Shown: positions 26,827 to 38,432, counted from the first letter of the stretch. The stretch: 64,000 nt of DNA from Azorhizobium doebereinerae UFLA1-100 (GCF_000473085.1 NZ_AXBA01000016.1:62001-126000); one strand, 5' to 3'. The notes: a model not told the origin generated them from the letters alone. Numbers and translations: made by a program.

Positions 26827-28095
26827 TCAGGCGCTCGCGCCGGCGTCGCCGACACGGTCCGCATAGATGTAGAGCGGGCGTGCATTCTGCTCGACCACTT
26901 CCTTGCTGATGACCACCTCTTCCACGCCTTCCAGGCCCGGAAGATCGAACATGGTATCCAGCAGGATTCCTTCCATGATCGAGCGCAACCCGCGGGCGCC
27001 GGTCTTGCGTTCGATCGCCTTGCGGGCGATGGCGCCCAGCGCCTCCTCGTGGATGGTCAGGTCCACGTTCTCCATCTCGAACAGGCGCTGATACTGCTTC
27101 ACCAGCGCGTTCTTCGGCTCGGAGAGGATCTGCTTCAGCGCCGCCTCGTCGAGATCGCCCAGCGTCGCCAGCACCGGCAGACGGCCGATGAACTCGGGGA
27201 TGAGGCCGTACTTCAGCAGGTCCTCGGGCTCCACCTCGCGGAACACCTCGCCGGGGCGGCGGTCCTCGACCGAGGCCACCTTTGCGCCGAAGCCGATGGA
27301 GGTGCCGCCCTTGCCGCGCGAAGCGATGATCTTGTCCAGCCCGGCGAACGCGCCGCCGCAGATGAACAGGATGTTGGTGGTGTCCACCTGCAGGAACTCC
27401 TGCTGCGGGTGCTTGCGGCCGCCCTGCGGGGGCACGGAGGCCACCGTGCCTTCCATGATCTTCAGCAGGGCCTGCTGCACGCCCTCGCCCGACACGTCGC
27501 GGGTGATGGACGGGTTGTCCGACTTGCGGCTGATCTTGTCGATCTCGTCGATATAGACGATGCCGCGCTGCGCCCGCTCCACATTGTAGTCGGCGGCCTG
27601 GAGCAGCTTGAGGATGATGTTCTCCACATCCTCGCCCACGTAGCCGGCTTCCGTCAGCGTGGTGGCGTCGGCCATGGTGAACGGCACGTCCAGGATGCGC
27701 GCCAGCGTCTGGGCCAGCAGCGTCTTGCCCGAGCCCGTGGGGCCGATGAGCATGATGTTGGACTTGGCCAGCTCCACATCGCCATGCTTGGTGGCGTGGT
27801 TCAGGCGCTTGTAGTGGTTGTGCACCGCCACCGAGAGGACCTTCTTCGCATGGTCCTGGCCGATGACATAGTCATCGAGAACCTTGCGGATTTCCTTCGG
27901 GGTCGGGATGCCGTCCCGCGACTTCACCAGCGAGGACTTCGATTCCTCGCGAATGATGTCCATGCACAGTTCGACACACTCGTCGCAAATGAAGACCGTT
28001 GGTCCTGCGATGAGCTTGCGGACCTCGTGCTGGCTTTTGCCGCAGAACGAGCAGTAAAGCGTGTTCTTGCTGTCGCTGCCGCCGGTCTTGCTCAT
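26827..28095 (-). CDS. clpX: ATP-dependent Clp protease ATP-binding subunit ClpX
   Basis: 422 residues. An N-terminal zinc-binding domain has Cys15, Cys18, Cys37 and Cys40. Walker A GPTGSGKT lies near 118, followed by the pore and sensor motifs and the IGF tripeptide (TSIGFGAKV) that docks on ClpP. It unfolds substrates for ClpP. The start at 28095 (MSKTGG) is set by GGAG 6 nt before it; the ATG at 28101 is too close to that site. Unlike in E. coli, a 606-nt gap separates it from clpP. Confidence 0.98.
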   Translation of the reverse strand: MSKTGGSDSKNTLYCSFCGKSQHEVRKLIAGPTVFICDECVELCMDIIREESKSSLVKSRDGIPTPKEIRKVLDDYVIGQDHAKKVLSVAVHNHYKRLNHATKHGDVELAKSNIMLIGPTGSGKTLLAQTLARILDVPFTMADATTLTEAGYVGEDVENIILKLLQAADYNVERAQRGIVYIDEIDKISRKSDNPSITRDVSGEGVQQALLKIMEGTVASVPPQGGRKHPQQEFLQVDTTNILFICGGAFAGLDKIIASRGKGGTSIGFGAKVASVEDRRPGEVFREVEPEDLLKYGLIPEFIGRLPVLATLGDLDEAALKQILSEPKNALVKQYQRLFEMENVDLTIHEEALGAIARKAIERKTGARGLRSIMEGILLDTMFDLPGLEGVEEVVISKEVVEQNARPLYIYADRVGDAGASA

Positions 28096-28701
28096 CTTCA
28101 TCTCCGTGCGGTCCGCCCGATCGGACGAGGCGCTCCTGAACAGAGCCCTCCCGCCCGGCTGAGACGGAACCCTTATGGGGCAAAGCGCCGATGCGCCGTG
28201 TCCCCGCAGTGGCCTTCCGGCCACCCTCTGGCGGACAATCGCGCCTTCCGGCCCGATCCGCCATCCTCGTCCTGCCGCCACAACTCTGAGTTAACACCTC
28301 AGCCTTGCGGCTGCCTTGTCACTCTGTGGGGGTCGTCACTCTATCCGGTCCCAACTCAACGCGGTCCCAACTCGGTGCGGCCCTTCGGCCGAACATCAGC
28401 CAATCACCACCGGATCGTCCGATCAAGGCACATGCATATGGCGTGCCTAAATGGACCCTTCCAGGGCAGTCCGGCCTGAACGATGACACTTTTTCATCGC
28501 GCACGCCGGATCGTGCGCCGCCATCGGATAGAGATGGCTACGTCGGAAACGCCGAGGCGGATGTTGCCTGCCCCGGCACAACGCCATGTTCTGGCGAAGC
28601 TCCGACGCAGCCGGTCCAATGCCGGCTATCGGAGCATGCAAGCGCGATATGGCGGTGCACGCAAGAGCGTTGCGCGCACCGCCCCCGGAAAACGCTCCGG
28701 A
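28096..28701. other. Long clpP-clpX intergenic region
   Basis: 606 nt without a supported gene. It contains a strong hairpin after clpP (28651-28683) and, nearer clpX, a moderately AT-richer stretch likely to include the clpX promoter. cggtcccaactc is repeated at 28346-28357 and 28362-28373. Confidence 0.5.
28651..28683 (-). terminator. Hairpin downstream of clpP
   Basis: On the minus strand ggcggtgcgcgcaa pairs with ttgcgtgcaccgcc (14 bp, one G-T) around a 5-nt loop, 18 nt after the clpP stop. The following bases are not T-rich. Confidence 0.5.
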
Positions 28702-29334
28702 TCAGGACTTGGCGGCGTCTTCCGCCGGGCGCTTGTCGAGCACGGAATCGATCAGGCCGAACTCCTGCGCGACGCCGGCGGTCATGAAGTTGTCGCGCTC
28801 CAGGGCGTCCTCGATCTTCTCGATCGGCTGGCCGGTGTGCTTCACGTAGATTTCATTCAGCCGCTTCTTGAGGCTCATGATCTCCTGCGCGTGCAGCATG
28901 ATGTCCGTCACCTGGCCCTGGAAGCCGCCGGACGGCTGGTGGACCATGATTCGAGCATTCGGCAGCGCGAAACGCAGCCCCTTCTCGCCGGCGGTCAGCA
29001 GCAGCGAGCCCATGGAGGCCGCCTGGCCGATGCACAGCGTGGACACCGCCGGGCGGATGAACTGCATGGTGTCGTAGATCGCCAGACCCGACGTCACCAC
29101 GCCGCCCGGCGAGTTGATGTACATGGAGATTTCCTTCTTGGGGTTTTCGGCCTCAAGAAAGAGCAGCTGAGCCACCGCCAGCGTCGACATCCCGTCTTCC
29201 ACCGGACCGGTCAGGAAGATGATCCGCTCCTTCAGCAGACGGGAATAGATGTCGTACGCGCGCTCCCCGCGGTTGGTCTGCTCGACCACCATGGGGACGA
29301 GGTAGTTCATATAAGTATCAACAGGATCACGCAT
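28702..29334 (-). CDS. clpP: ATP-dependent Clp protease proteolytic subunit ClpP
   Basis: 210 residues. Catalytic triad Ser107 (GQAASMGS), His132 (IMVHQPSGG) and Asp181 (LERDNFMTA). The substrate loop [16 protein letters not shown] is conserved. It forms the tetradecameric peptidase that works with ClpX and ClpA, both in this window. GAGGA precedes the ATG by about 7 nt. It begins 68 nt after tig, and the two are probably co-transcribed. Confidence 0.98.
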   Translation of the reverse strand: MRDPVDTYMNYLVPMVVEQTNRGERAYDIYSRLLKERIIFLTGPVEDGMSTLAVAQLLFLEAENPKKEISMYINSPGGVVTSGLAIYDTMQFIRPAVSTLCIGQAASMGSLLLTAGEKGLRFALPNARIMVHQPSGGFQGQVTDIMLHAQEIMSLKKRLNEIYVKHTGQPIEKIEDALERDNFMTAGVAQEFGLIDSVLDKRPAEDAAKS

Positions 29335-29402
29335 TTTCAGTCCTCGGCGCGGGGAGAGCGCGCGATATCGTCGCAGGTAGAGAGACTAAAGGAGGCCTGG
29401 GA

Positions 29403-30752
29403 TCAGGCCGCCTTCTCCTCTTCTTCCTTATAGAGCTCCTCGCGCGTGACCTGCTTTTCGGTCACGTTGGCGAGCTCCAGCAGGAAGTCGACGACCTTTT
29501 CCTCGAACAGGGGCGCACGCAGCGACGCCATCGCCTGCGCATTGCGGCGATAGTAGTCCCACACCTGCTGCTCCTGGCCGGGGAATTGCCGCGCACGCTC
29601 CACCACCGCGCGCGTCACCTCGTCGTCGCTGACCTGTATATTGTTGCGCTCCCCGATCTCCGCAAGAACCAGGCCAAGGCGCACGCGGCGCTCGGCGATG
29701 CGCTGGTACTCGGCGCGGGCCTCATCCTCCGAGGTGCCCTCGTCGGCGAAGGTGTGCTTCTGCTGCGCCAGGTCGCTCTGGACCTGCTGCCACACGCCGT
29801 CGAACTCCTGCGACACCAGGGTCGGGGGCACGTCGAACTTGTGGCTGGCGTCGAGCGCGTCGAGCAGCTGGCGCTTCACCCGCTGGCGGGTGGCGCCCTC
29901 GTGCTCCTTGGCGATGCGCTCGCGCACCTGCTGCTTGAGCTGGTCAAGGCTTTCCAGGCCCAGCGACTTGGCGAACTCGTCGTCGATGGTCAGGTCGCCG
30001 GGGGCTTCCACGGCCGAAGCCTTCACCGCGAACGAGGCGTCCTTGCCGGCGAGCTGCTCCGACAGATAGTTAGTCGGGAACGTGACATTGATGGTGCGTT
30101 CCTCACCGGCCGACATGCCGACCAGCTGGTCCTCGAAGCCGGGGATGAAGCTGTTGGAGCCGATCACCACCGGCACGCCCTCGCCGGCGCCGCCATCGAA
30201 CGGCACGCCGTCGATGGAGCCCACGAAGTCCACCGTGATGCGGTCGCCGGTGGCGGCGGCGCCGTCCTTGGCGCTGAACGGCCGGTTGGCGTCCACCAGG
30301 CGCTTGATGGTGTCGTCCACCTCTTCGTCGGCGACGATGGCCACCGGCTTCTCGATGGAGATCTCCTTGAAGTTGCCCAGCTCGATCTTGGGCAGCACTT
30401 CCAGCTCGACCGTGTAGGTGAGGTCGGCGGCGCCGTCGATGACGGCCTTCACCTCGTCCTCGGCCTGGGGCAGCTCCACCTTGGGCGGCAGCGCGAGGCG
30501 CAGGCTGTTCTCTTCGATGATCTTGCCGTTGGCCTCGGTGACGGCCTGCTCGATCACCTCGGCCATGACGGACTTGCCGTACAGCGCCTTGAGGTGCGCC
30601 ACCGGCACCTTGCCGGGACGGAAGCCGTTGATCTTCACCTTGTCTTTCAGCTCGACCAGGCGATCCTGGGCCTTGGCATCGAGTTCGGCCGCGGGGAGCA
30701 CCACAGTATAGGCGCGCTTGAGGCCCTCGGCCTGGGTTTCGGTCACCTGCAT
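29403..30752 (-). CDS. tig: Trigger factor, ribosome-associated chaperone and peptidyl-prolyl isomerase
   Basis: 449 residues. The N-terminal ribosome-binding domain carries [17 protein letters not shown], the TF signature near residue 43. A central FKBP-like domain (about 155-245) has [19 protein letters not shown] and [12 protein letters not shown]. The C-terminal helical domain ends in an acidic/basic tail. It binds nascent chains at the ribosome exit. Start 30752 has GAAGG upstream; the frame runs further up only because it reads through the tRNA-Leu gene. Confidence 0.97.
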   Translation of the reverse strand: MQVTETQAEGLKRAYTVVLPAAELDAKAQDRLVELKDKVKINGFRPGKVPVAHLKALYGKSVMAEVIEQAVTEANGKIIEENSLRLALPPKVELPQAEDEVKAVIDGAADLTYTVELEVLPKIELGNFKEISIEKPVAIVADEEVDDTIKRLVDANRPFSAKDGAAATGDRITVDFVGSIDGVPFDGGAGEGVPVVIGSNSFIPGFEDQLVGMSAGEERTINVTFPTNYLSEQLAGKDASFAVKASAVEAPGDLTIDDEFAKSLGLESLDQLKQQVRERIAKEHEGATRQRVKRQLLDALDASHKFDVPPTLVSQEFDGVWQQVQSDLAQQKHTFADEGTSEDEARAEYQRIAERRVRLGLVLAEIGERNNIQVSDDEVTRAVVERARQFPGQEQQVWDYYRRNAQAMASLRAPLFEEKVVDFLLELANVTEKQVTREELYKEEEEKAA

Positions 30753-30856
30753 CGTCTTGCCTTCATCCATAGGCCGCAAGTCGCGGTCCGGTTCGAAATT
30801 CTCCGGCGCCACCAAAGGTGGACGCCTTGCATCCCAACGGAAACGGGTGGTGGACG

Positions 30857-30941
30857 TGGTGCGGGCGGAGGGGCTCGAACCCCCACGACTTGCGTCACGG
30901 GAACCTAAATCCCGCGCGTCTACCAGTTCCGCCACGCCCGC
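30857..30941 (-). tRNA. tRNA-Leu (anticodon TAG)
   Basis: An 85-nt class II tRNA on the minus strand: acceptor GCGGGCG pairs with CGCCCGC, then A and encoded CCA. The anticodon loop TTTAGGT gives TAG. A long variable arm (TGACGCAAGTCG) and T-loop GGTTCGAGCC are present. It lies about 105 nt upstream of tig. Confidence 0.96.
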
Positions 30942-31134
30942 ATGCGGGCGGCGATCCGCGCACCTGGGCGCGCACCATCGCCCGCTCGACCGATTGACTC
31001 GGGTCCGGCCGGGTTGGCGCTTATATCATGCCGTCTTCCCCGTGCAGCAAGAAAAACAACACCGGGGAAGGCGGCGGGTGTGCATAGCGTGAGCGCCGCC
31101 GGGCCCGCCCGCCGAGGGGGTCCGTCGCCTGCCG

Positions 31135-32040
31135 TCAGCGGCCCGCCGGCGCCCGGATGAAATCGATGAAAGCCCGCAGCGGCGGAGGCACCAGGCGGCG
31201 GCCGGGGTAATAGAGGAAGGGGCCGGAGAAGCGCGGCCACCAGGACTCCAGCACCGGCTCCAGCGCGCCGCGATCGAAATGGGGGCGCAGCCAGTCCTCG
31301 AACAAATTGACGATGCCGGTGCCGGCGATCGCCGCATCCACCGCCAGGTCGGTGGCGGCGCCGACGCTGACCAGCAACGGCCCGGCGGGATCGATGCGCA
31401 CCACCTCGCCGTCGCGCTCGAACTCCCAGGCCATCATCGCCCCACTGGAGAAGCGGCCGCTGAGGCAGGCGTGGCCCAGCAGGTCGCGGGGGTGGTCCGG
31501 CCGGCCGCGGCGGTCGAGATAGCCGGGCGCGGCGGCGGCCGCGAAGCGCTGGACGCGGGGGCCGATGGGCACCGCGATCATGTCCTGCTCCAGCCGCTCG
31601 TCATAGCGGATGCCGGCATCGCACCCGGCCGCCAGCACATCCACGAAGCTGTCGTCCGCCAGCACCTCCAGGCGGACCTCCGGATAGGCGGCGAGGAAGG
31701 CCGGGACGATGGCGGGCAGCACGAGGCGGGCGGCGCTCACCGGCACATTCAGCTTCAACGTGCCCGCCGGCCGGTCGCGAAGCCCCTCCACCGCATCGAG
31801 CGCCGCCGCCACCTCGCCCAGGGCCGGGCCGAGCCGCTCCAGCAGGCGGCGCCCGGCCTCGGTCGGCGCGACGCTGCGCGTGGTGCGGTGGAGCAGCCGG
31901 ACGCCGAGCTGCCCCTCCAGGCGGCGCACCGCCTCGCTCAGGCCCGAGGCGCTGCCGCCGCTGGCGCGGGCGCCGTCGCGGAAGCCCCCGGCGCGGGCCA
32001 CCGCCAGGAAGGCGTTCAGATCGTTCAGATCCGTCTTCAT
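31135..32040 (-). CDS. LysR-family transcriptional regulator
   Basis: About 301 residues. N-terminal winged helix: LNAFLAVARAGGFRDGARASG then LSEAVRRLEGQLGVRLLHRT, as in the LysR DNA-binding domain. The remainder is the periplasmic-binding-fold effector domain (LVLPAIVPAFLAAYPEVRLEV). It is divergent from the aldo/keto reductase gene, with 100 nt between starts, and so probably regulates it. ATG 32040 is preferred over ATG 32049, which directly abuts GGGA. The effector is unknown. Confidence 0.92.
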   Translation of the reverse strand: MKTDLNDLNAFLAVARAGGFRDGARASGGSASGLSEAVRRLEGQLGVRLLHRTTRSVAPTEAGRRLLERLGPALGEVAAALDAVEGLRDRPAGTLKLNVPVSAARLVLPAIVPAFLAAYPEVRLEVLADDSFVDVLAAGCDAGIRYDERLEQDMIAVPIGPRVQRFAAAAAPGYLDRRGRPDHPRDLLGHACLSGRFSSGAMMAWEFERDGEVVRIDPAGPLLVSVGAATDLAVDAAIAGTGIVNLFEDWLRPHFDRGALEPVLESWWPRFSGPFLYYPGRRLVPPPLRAFIDFIRAPAGR

Positions 32041-32141
32041 TGTTCGCATTCCCGCACAGCCCGTGCGGATTGTGCCGGATTATCCTGCATTTGGCGACGG
32101 GCTAGCTTGCGGCCATCGAGACACCGAGACGGAGTTTCCCC

Positions 32142-33020
32142 ATGTCGCAGCTTCCCGCCGACACCTATCCCCTCGCCGGCCACCCCGTGCGGCGCCTCGG
32201 CTATGGCGCCATGCAGCTGGCCGGCCCCGGCGTGTTCGGCCCGCCCAAGGACCCGGCGGCGGCCCTCGCCGTGCTGCGCGCGGCGCTGGCGGGCGGCGTC
32301 AACCACATCGACACCAGCGATTTCTACGGCCCGCACGTCACCAACCGGCTGATCCGCGAGGCGCTGGCGCCCTATCCCGAGGACCTCGTCATCGTCACCA
32401 AGATCGGCGCCCGGCGCGGCGCCGACGCCTCCTGGCTCCCGGCCTTCGCGCCGGAGGACCTGGAAGCGGCGGTGCAGGACAATCTGCGCAACCTCGGGCG
32501 CGAGGTGCTGGACGTGGTGAACCTGCGCATCATGATCGACCCCTACGGCCCCGCCGAAGGCTCCATCGCGGCGCCGCTCGCCGTCCTCGCCGGGATGCAG
32601 CGGCGCGGCCTCGTGCGCCACATCGGGCTGAGCAACGTCACCGCCGCCCAGGTGGCGGAGGGGCGCGGCATCTGCGAGATCGTCTGCGTGCAGAACCACT
32701 ACAATCTCGCCCACCGGGCCGACGACGCGCTGATCGACGACCTGGGGCGCGCCGGCATCGCCTATGTGCCCTTCTTCCCGCTCGGCGGCTTCAGCCCGCT
32801 GCAATCCACCGCCTTGTCCGAGGTCGCCGAACGGCTCGGCGCCACGCCCATGCAGGTGGCCCTCGCCTGGCTGCTGCGCCGCGCGCCCAACATCCTGCTG
32901 ATCCCCGGCACCTCCTCACCGGCGCATCTGCAAGAGAATCTGGCGGCCGCCGCGCTGGAGCTGCCGGAGGAGGCGATGGCGGCGCTGGACGCCATCGCGG
33001 CGCCGGCCGGCACGGCCTGA
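32142..33020 (+). CDS. Aldo/keto reductase, YdbC/PdxI-like (pyridoxal reductase)
   Basis: 292 residues. Strikingly similar as recalled to E. coli YdbC (PdxI), which reduces pyridoxal to pyridoxine with NADPH: RLGYGAMQLAGPGVFGPP, HIDTSDFYGPHVTN, IVTKIGARRG, VLDVVNLRIM and FPLGGFSPLQS. AKR residues Asp, Tyr and Lys are visible. The usual catalytic His position reads VVNLR, as I recall for the YdbC subfamily too. Function in B6 salvage is a family-based inference. Divergent from the LysR gene. Confidence 0.88.
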   Translation: MSQLPADTYPLAGHPVRRLGYGAMQLAGPGVFGPPKDPAAALAVLRAALAGGVNHIDTSDFYGPHVTNRLIREALAPYPEDLVIVTKIGARRGADASWLPAFAPEDLEAAVQDNLRNLGREVLDVVNLRIMIDPYGPAEGSIAAPLAVLAGMQRRGLVRHIGLSNVTAAQVAEGRGICEIVCVQNHYNLAHRADDALIDDLGRAGIAYVPFFPLGGFSPLQSTALSEVAERLGATPMQVALAWLLRRAPNILLIPGTSSPAHLQENLAAAALELPEEAMAALDAIAAPAGTA

Positions 33021-33146
33021 GAGCGGCGGCGGGCGGCGGCCGGACACGGGCGGCGGCGGGATGATAGTGCCGCCAATCGCCACTTGCCCTTTGCCCGCCG
33101 ACAAGAGAAGGTCGCCCGCCTGCTTCTCAAGTTGCGGAGAGATGTC

Positions 33147-34412
33147 TTGCGCGTACCGACTATTTCTCGACGCGCGGCCTTGACCGGCGCCGCCGCCTTG
33201 ACCCTCGCCGGCGCCCTTCCGCGCCGCGCCGGCGCCCAGTCCGCCGCTCTCCCCTCCCCCGTCCCGCTCAAGGCCGCCCCGGCCGAGCGCATCGAGCTGG
33301 CCGGTGCCGGCCCGGTGGACCTGTTCGAGGGCGGCCTGCCCGGCCCGGTGCTGAAGGTGAAGCGCGGCCAGCCCGTGGCGGTGGCCGCCGCCAACGGCCT
33401 CAAGGCGCCGCTGGACCTCACTTGGCACGGCGTGCGGGTGCCCAATGCGCTCGACGGCGTGCCCGGCCTCACCGGGCCGGCCATCGCGCCGGGCGGCAGC
33501 CGCGACATCCGCTTCTTCCCGCCGGACGCCGGCACCTTCTGGTATCACGCCTTCGACCCGGCGCAGGCCCGCCGGGCGCTCGCCGGCGCGCTGATCGTGG
33601 AGGAGGACGGCCCCTCCCCGTTCGGTGCCGACCATGTGATGCTGATCCAGACCTGGGCCCCCGACCCCACCATGCAGGTGCCGCTGATCACCGTGAACGG
33701 CGTGGTCTCGCCGACGCTGGAGGCGCCCTCCGCCGCCCGCGCCCGGCTGCGCCTCATCAACGCCTCGGCGGACTTCCTGCGCCTGCACGTGGTGGATGCC
33801 CAGAGCTGGGTGATCGCCATCGACGGCCAGCCGACCGCCCCGTTCGTCCTGAAGGAAGGCCGGGTGCAGCTGGTGCCCGGCGGGCGCATCGACCTTGCCC
33901 TCGACGTCAATCTCAACGGCGGCTCGGCCGATCCCATCGTGCTGGAGATTGAGACCACCAAGGCGCCGGTGCAGCTCGCTTTGATCGCCCCGGTGGGCGC
34001 GAGCAACCTGCCCGCCCCCGCCGCCACCCCGGCGGCGCTGCCCGCCAACGCTTTGCCGGCCGAGATCCCGCTCGCCGGGGCGGTGCGCGCCGAGCTGGCC
34101 ATCGGGCCGGAGGCGGCCGGCCTCGGGAGCTTCCCCACGCTGTGTATGTTGCAAGTGGGGAAGTCTGGGGTCATCGCCCTTACGAACAAGGTGGACGCGC
34201 CGGTCGCGGTGCATTTCCACGGTATGCCGGTAAGGGTCCTGGACGGCGCGGACGACGGCTGGAAGCCCTGGTGGCACGACACCGTCCCGGTCCCCGCCAA
34301 GACCACCGTGCGGGTGGCGGTGCGGCCCGACACCCCCGGAAAATGGGCCGTCATCGCCCGGAAGGGCGGCACAGGCGAGGTGCTGGCCGCCGCCGCCTAT
34401 GAGGTGAAATAG
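33147..34412 (+). CDS. Multicopper-oxidase-fold protein lacking copper ligands
   Basis: About 421 residues. A Tat signal (ISRRAALTGAAALTLAG) precedes cupredoxin domains. Family landmarks are present without their His/Cys ligands: TWHGVRVPNALDGVPG (normally HWHG), GTFWYHAF (normally WYHxH), VHFHGMPVRV, and the C-terminal GKWAVIARK where oxidases have HCHxxxH with the type-1 Cys. It is therefore probably a non-enzymatic, SufI/FtsP-like periplasmic protein. TTG 33147 is preferred as start (GGAG 7 nt upstream, Tat motif at N-terminus); the frame is open to 33084. It lies 126 nt after the aldo/keto reductase gene. Confidence 0.85.
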   Translation: MRVPTISRRAALTGAAALTLAGALPRRAGAQSAALPSPVPLKAAPAERIELAGAGPVDLFEGGLPGPVLKVKRGQPVAVAAANGLKAPLDLTWHGVRVPNALDGVPGLTGPAIAPGGSRDIRFFPPDAGTFWYHAFDPAQARRALAGALIVEEDGPSPFGADHVMLIQTWAPDPTMQVPLITVNGVVSPTLEAPSAARARLRLINASADFLRLHVVDAQSWVIAIDGQPTAPFVLKEGRVQLVPGGRIDLALDVNLNGGSADPIVLEIETTKAPVQLALIAPVGASNLPAPAATPAALPANALPAEIPLAGAVRAELAIGPEAAGLGSFPTLCMLQVGKSGVIALTNKVDAPVAVHFHGMPVRVLDGADDGWKPWWHDTVPVPAKTTVRVAVRPDTPGKWAVIARKGGTGEVLAAAAYEVK

Positions 34413-34418
34413 CCCCTT

Positions 34419-34445
34419 CGCCCCGGCTCCGGCTGGGGCGTTTTT
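34419..34445 (+). terminator. Rho-independent terminator
   Basis: Stem cgcccc / ggggcg (34419-34424 and 34435-34440) with further pairing possible inside, directly followed by TTTTT (34441-34445). It lies 7 nt after the stop of the multicopper-oxidase-fold gene. Confidence 0.85.
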
Positions 34446-34462
34446 CATGTCAGGCCAAGGGG

Positions 34463-35947
34463 CTAGGGCGTCTCGAACAATGTGGCGTAGACCTTGGGCA
34501 GCGCCTCCGGCAGATCGTCGGCGATCAGCCCCGGCCCGGCGACGCGGGCCGCCTCGCCATGCAGCCAGACCGCCGCCGCCGCCGCCTCATAGGGCGCCAT
34601 GCCCTGCGCCAGCAGCCCGCCGGCGAGGCCCGCCAGCACGTCCCCCGCCCCCGCCGTGGCCAGATAGGGCGGGGCATTCTCGGCGATCGCCGCCCGCCCG
34701 TCCGGCGCCGCCACCACAGTGTCGGCACCCTTCAAAATCACAACGCCGCCAAGGGCTTGCGCGGCGGCACGGGCGCGGCGCAGCTTGTCGGCACCGGCCG
34801 GGATGAGGCCCGAGCCCTCGAACAGGCGGGCGAACTCGCCCTCGTGCGGCGTCACCACCGCCCCCCGCGCGGTCGCGATCAGAGCCGCCAAGGCCTTGGG
34901 ATCACCGGCGAAACTGGTCAGCGCATCGGCATCCAGCACGACCGCGCGCCCCGGCCCCGCCGCCGCAGTGGCGAGCGCCCGCGTCTCTTCCCCCACGCCC
35001 AGCCCCGGCCCCAGCACGACGGTGGAAAGTCGTGCATCCTCAAGCAGATGCGCCAGCTCCTCGGGGGTGCCGCCGGGCCGGATCATCAGCGCGGCATAGG
35101 AGGCCGCATGCAGCGGCAGCGCCGCCTCGGGCGCAGCCACCGTCACCAGCCCCGCCCCGGCCCGCAGGCAGCCGCGGGCGCAGAGCCGCGCGGCGCCGGC
35201 GGTCCACGGCCCGCCGCTCACCACCACCGCATGGCCGCGGGCATATTTGTGCCCGGTGGCCGAGGGGATGGGAAAAGCGGCCCGCCACAGGCCCGGCCCG
35301 TTCACGCTGGTGGCCGGGCGGATCTCGCCCAGCACCGCCTCGGGGATGCCGATGTCCGCCACCCGCACCTTGCCGCACAAGGCCCGGCCGGGCAGCAGCA
35401 GGTGCCCCGGCTTGCGGCGGAAGAAGGTCACCGTCTCCACCGCCTGCGCCGCCGCGCCCCGGACGGCGCCGGTGGCGCCGTCGATGCCGGACGGCAAATC
35501 CACCGCGATGATCGGCTTGCCGCTCGCCGCAATGCGCTCCACCAGGGCGCGCGCGGCGCCGTCGAGGTCGCGGGCGAGCCCGGCGCCGAACAGCGCATCG
35601 ACGATGAGGTCGGCGTCGCCTAATTCGCAGGCAGCAGCCTCCTCCACCGGGCCGGTCCAGCGCGCCGCCGCCAGCGCCGCGTCGCCGGCCAGCCGTTCGC
35701 GCTGGCCGAGCAGGGCCAGGCGGACGCGATAGCCGCGCTGCGCCAGAACCCGCGCGGCCACGAAACCGTCGCCGCCATTGTTGCCGGGGCCGCAGAGAAT
35801 GGTGATTCGCGTAGACAGGGGGCGGCGCGCCACCACATCCGCCACGGCCGCGCCGGCGCGGTCCATCAGAACGATGCCGGCGGTACCCCACTCCACGGCC
35901 AGCCGATCGGCCCGCCCCATCTCCTGTGGATCGAGCAGTTCGATCAT
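34463..35947 (-). CDS. nnr: Bifunctional NAD(P)H-hydrate repair enzyme Nnr
   Basis: 494 residues. The N-terminal half (1 to about 210) is the YjeF_N epimerase: LCGPGNNGGDGFVAARVLA, then DALFGAGLARDL and VDLPSGIDGATG. The C-terminal half is the ADP-dependent (S)-NAD(P)HX dehydratase, a ribokinase-like fold: VTPHEGEFARLF, VILKGADTVVA and the catalytic ATAGAGDVLAGLAGGLLAQG. Together they convert damaged NADHX/NADPHX back to NAD(P)H. It is next to glnB in the opposite direction, a synteny I recall from Rhizobiales. Confidence 0.96.
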   Translation of the reverse strand: MIELLDPQEMGRADRLAVEWGTAGIVLMDRAGAAVADVVARRPLSTRITILCGPGNNGGDGFVAARVLAQRGYRVRLALLGQRERLAGDAALAAARWTGPVEEAAACELGDADLIVDALFGAGLARDLDGAARALVERIAASGKPIIAVDLPSGIDGATGAVRGAAAQAVETVTFFRRKPGHLLLPGRALCGKVRVADIGIPEAVLGEIRPATSVNGPGLWRAAFPIPSATGHKYARGHAVVVSGGPWTAGAARLCARGCLRAGAGLVTVAAPEAALPLHAASYAALMIRPGGTPEELAHLLEDARLSTVVLGPGLGVGEETRALATAAAGPGRAVVLDADALTSFAGDPKALAALIATARGAVVTPHEGEFARLFEGSGLIPAGADKLRRARAAAQALGGVVILKGADTVVAAPDGRAAIAENAPPYLATAGAGDVLAGLAGGLLAQGMAPYEAAAAAVWLHGEAARVAGPGLIADDLPEALPKVYATLFETP

Positions 35948-36044
35948 CCGCGGGCCCTGCCGGCACTGCCTAAATCACACCCAAACACGGGCGATTGCTC
36001 AGCAGAAAATTGCATAATTTTTAGCCTTAACGCCTACGGGATAG

Positions 36045-36503
<459 letters not shown>

Positions 36504-36549
36504 TCTCCGTCAGCCATTACCTTTACCTTCAGGAAAGGCGTTTACCCAA

Positions 36550-37959
<1,410 letters not shown>

Positions 37960-37993
37960 TCCGCCGCGTGCCGGCCTGCGGGCCGGCGCCTCC

Positions 37994-38032
37994 GGGTTCG
38001 ACGTTCGGGTTCGACCTTCGGGTTCGACCTTC
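37994..38032. repeat. Three tandem copies of a 13-bp unit
   Basis: gggttcgac(g/c)ttc is repeated at 37994-38006, 38007-38019 and 38020-38032, then breaks off with gggtc. It lies between the glnA stop and the terminator. Confidence 0.85.
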
Positions 38033-38048
38033 GGGTCTCTCCCAGACT

Positions 38049-38077
38049 GGGGCGCCTTCGGGCGCCCCTTTTGTTTT
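38049..38077 (+). terminator. Rho-independent terminator of glnBA
   Basis: GGGGCGCC-TTCG-GGCGCCCC (8-bp perfect stem with a TTCG tetraloop) followed by TTTTGTTTT. Confidence 0.93.
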
Positions 38078-38084
38078 CAGGCGG

Positions 38085-38432
38085 TCAGCCGATGCCCAGC
38101 CACCAGATGCCGCCCAGCAGCACCGCCTGGGTCGCCGCGACGCCCGCCAGCACCGAGCGGCGGATCAGCAGGAAGGCGAGGACGCCCGCCGCCACGGACG
38201 CGAGCCGCAGGCCCAGCGGCACGCCCACCAGCGCCCCGGTGGGCACGAACACGAGGCGGCCCACCACGGCGGCCAGCAGCGCCGTCGCCACCGCCTTGAT
38301 CCAGTTGAACAGTTCGCTGCCCGCCTCCACCCGCCGGCCGGCGAAGACGGCGAGCCAGCGCCAGACCTCGGTGGGCAGGAAGCCGACGAAGATGACGATG
38401 AGCGCGGCCACCCAGGCGTTGTCGTAGATCAC
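38085..38432 (-). CDS. azlD: AzlD-family branched-chain amino acid transport subunit
   Basis: 115 residues with a GTG start overlapping the azlC stop (GTGA). A small hydrophobic protein with about four helices, including FLPTEVWRWLAVFAGRRVE near residue 18, typical of AzlD. It partners AzlC to export branched-chain amino acids. Because the upstream azlC reading frame appears broken in this sequence, the activity of the pair is uncertain. Confidence 0.88.
   Translation of the reverse strand: MIYDNAWVAALIVIFVGFLPTEVWRWLAVFAGRRVEAGSELFNWIKAVATALLAAVVGRLVFVPTGALVGVPLGLRLASVAAGVLAFLLIRRSVLAGVAATQAVLLGGIWWLGIG

Noticed and set aside
28346-28373. Repeated cggtcccaactc upstream of clpX
   Set aside because: Only two copies, no symmetry, and no clear link to a promoter; too weak for a finding.
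24094-28479. Very long plus-strand open frame (about 1460 codons) opposite lon and clpX
   Set aside because: It is the antisense of two highly conserved genes and has His/Leu/Arg-rich shadow composition.
30753-30935. N-terminal extension of trigger factor
   Set aside because: It translates the tRNA-Leu gene and an intergenic stretch; the ribosome-binding site and family start support 30752.
37994-38032. Possible CRISPR-like repeats after glnA
   Set aside because: The 13-bp units are directly adjacent with no spacers; it is a simple tandem repeat.
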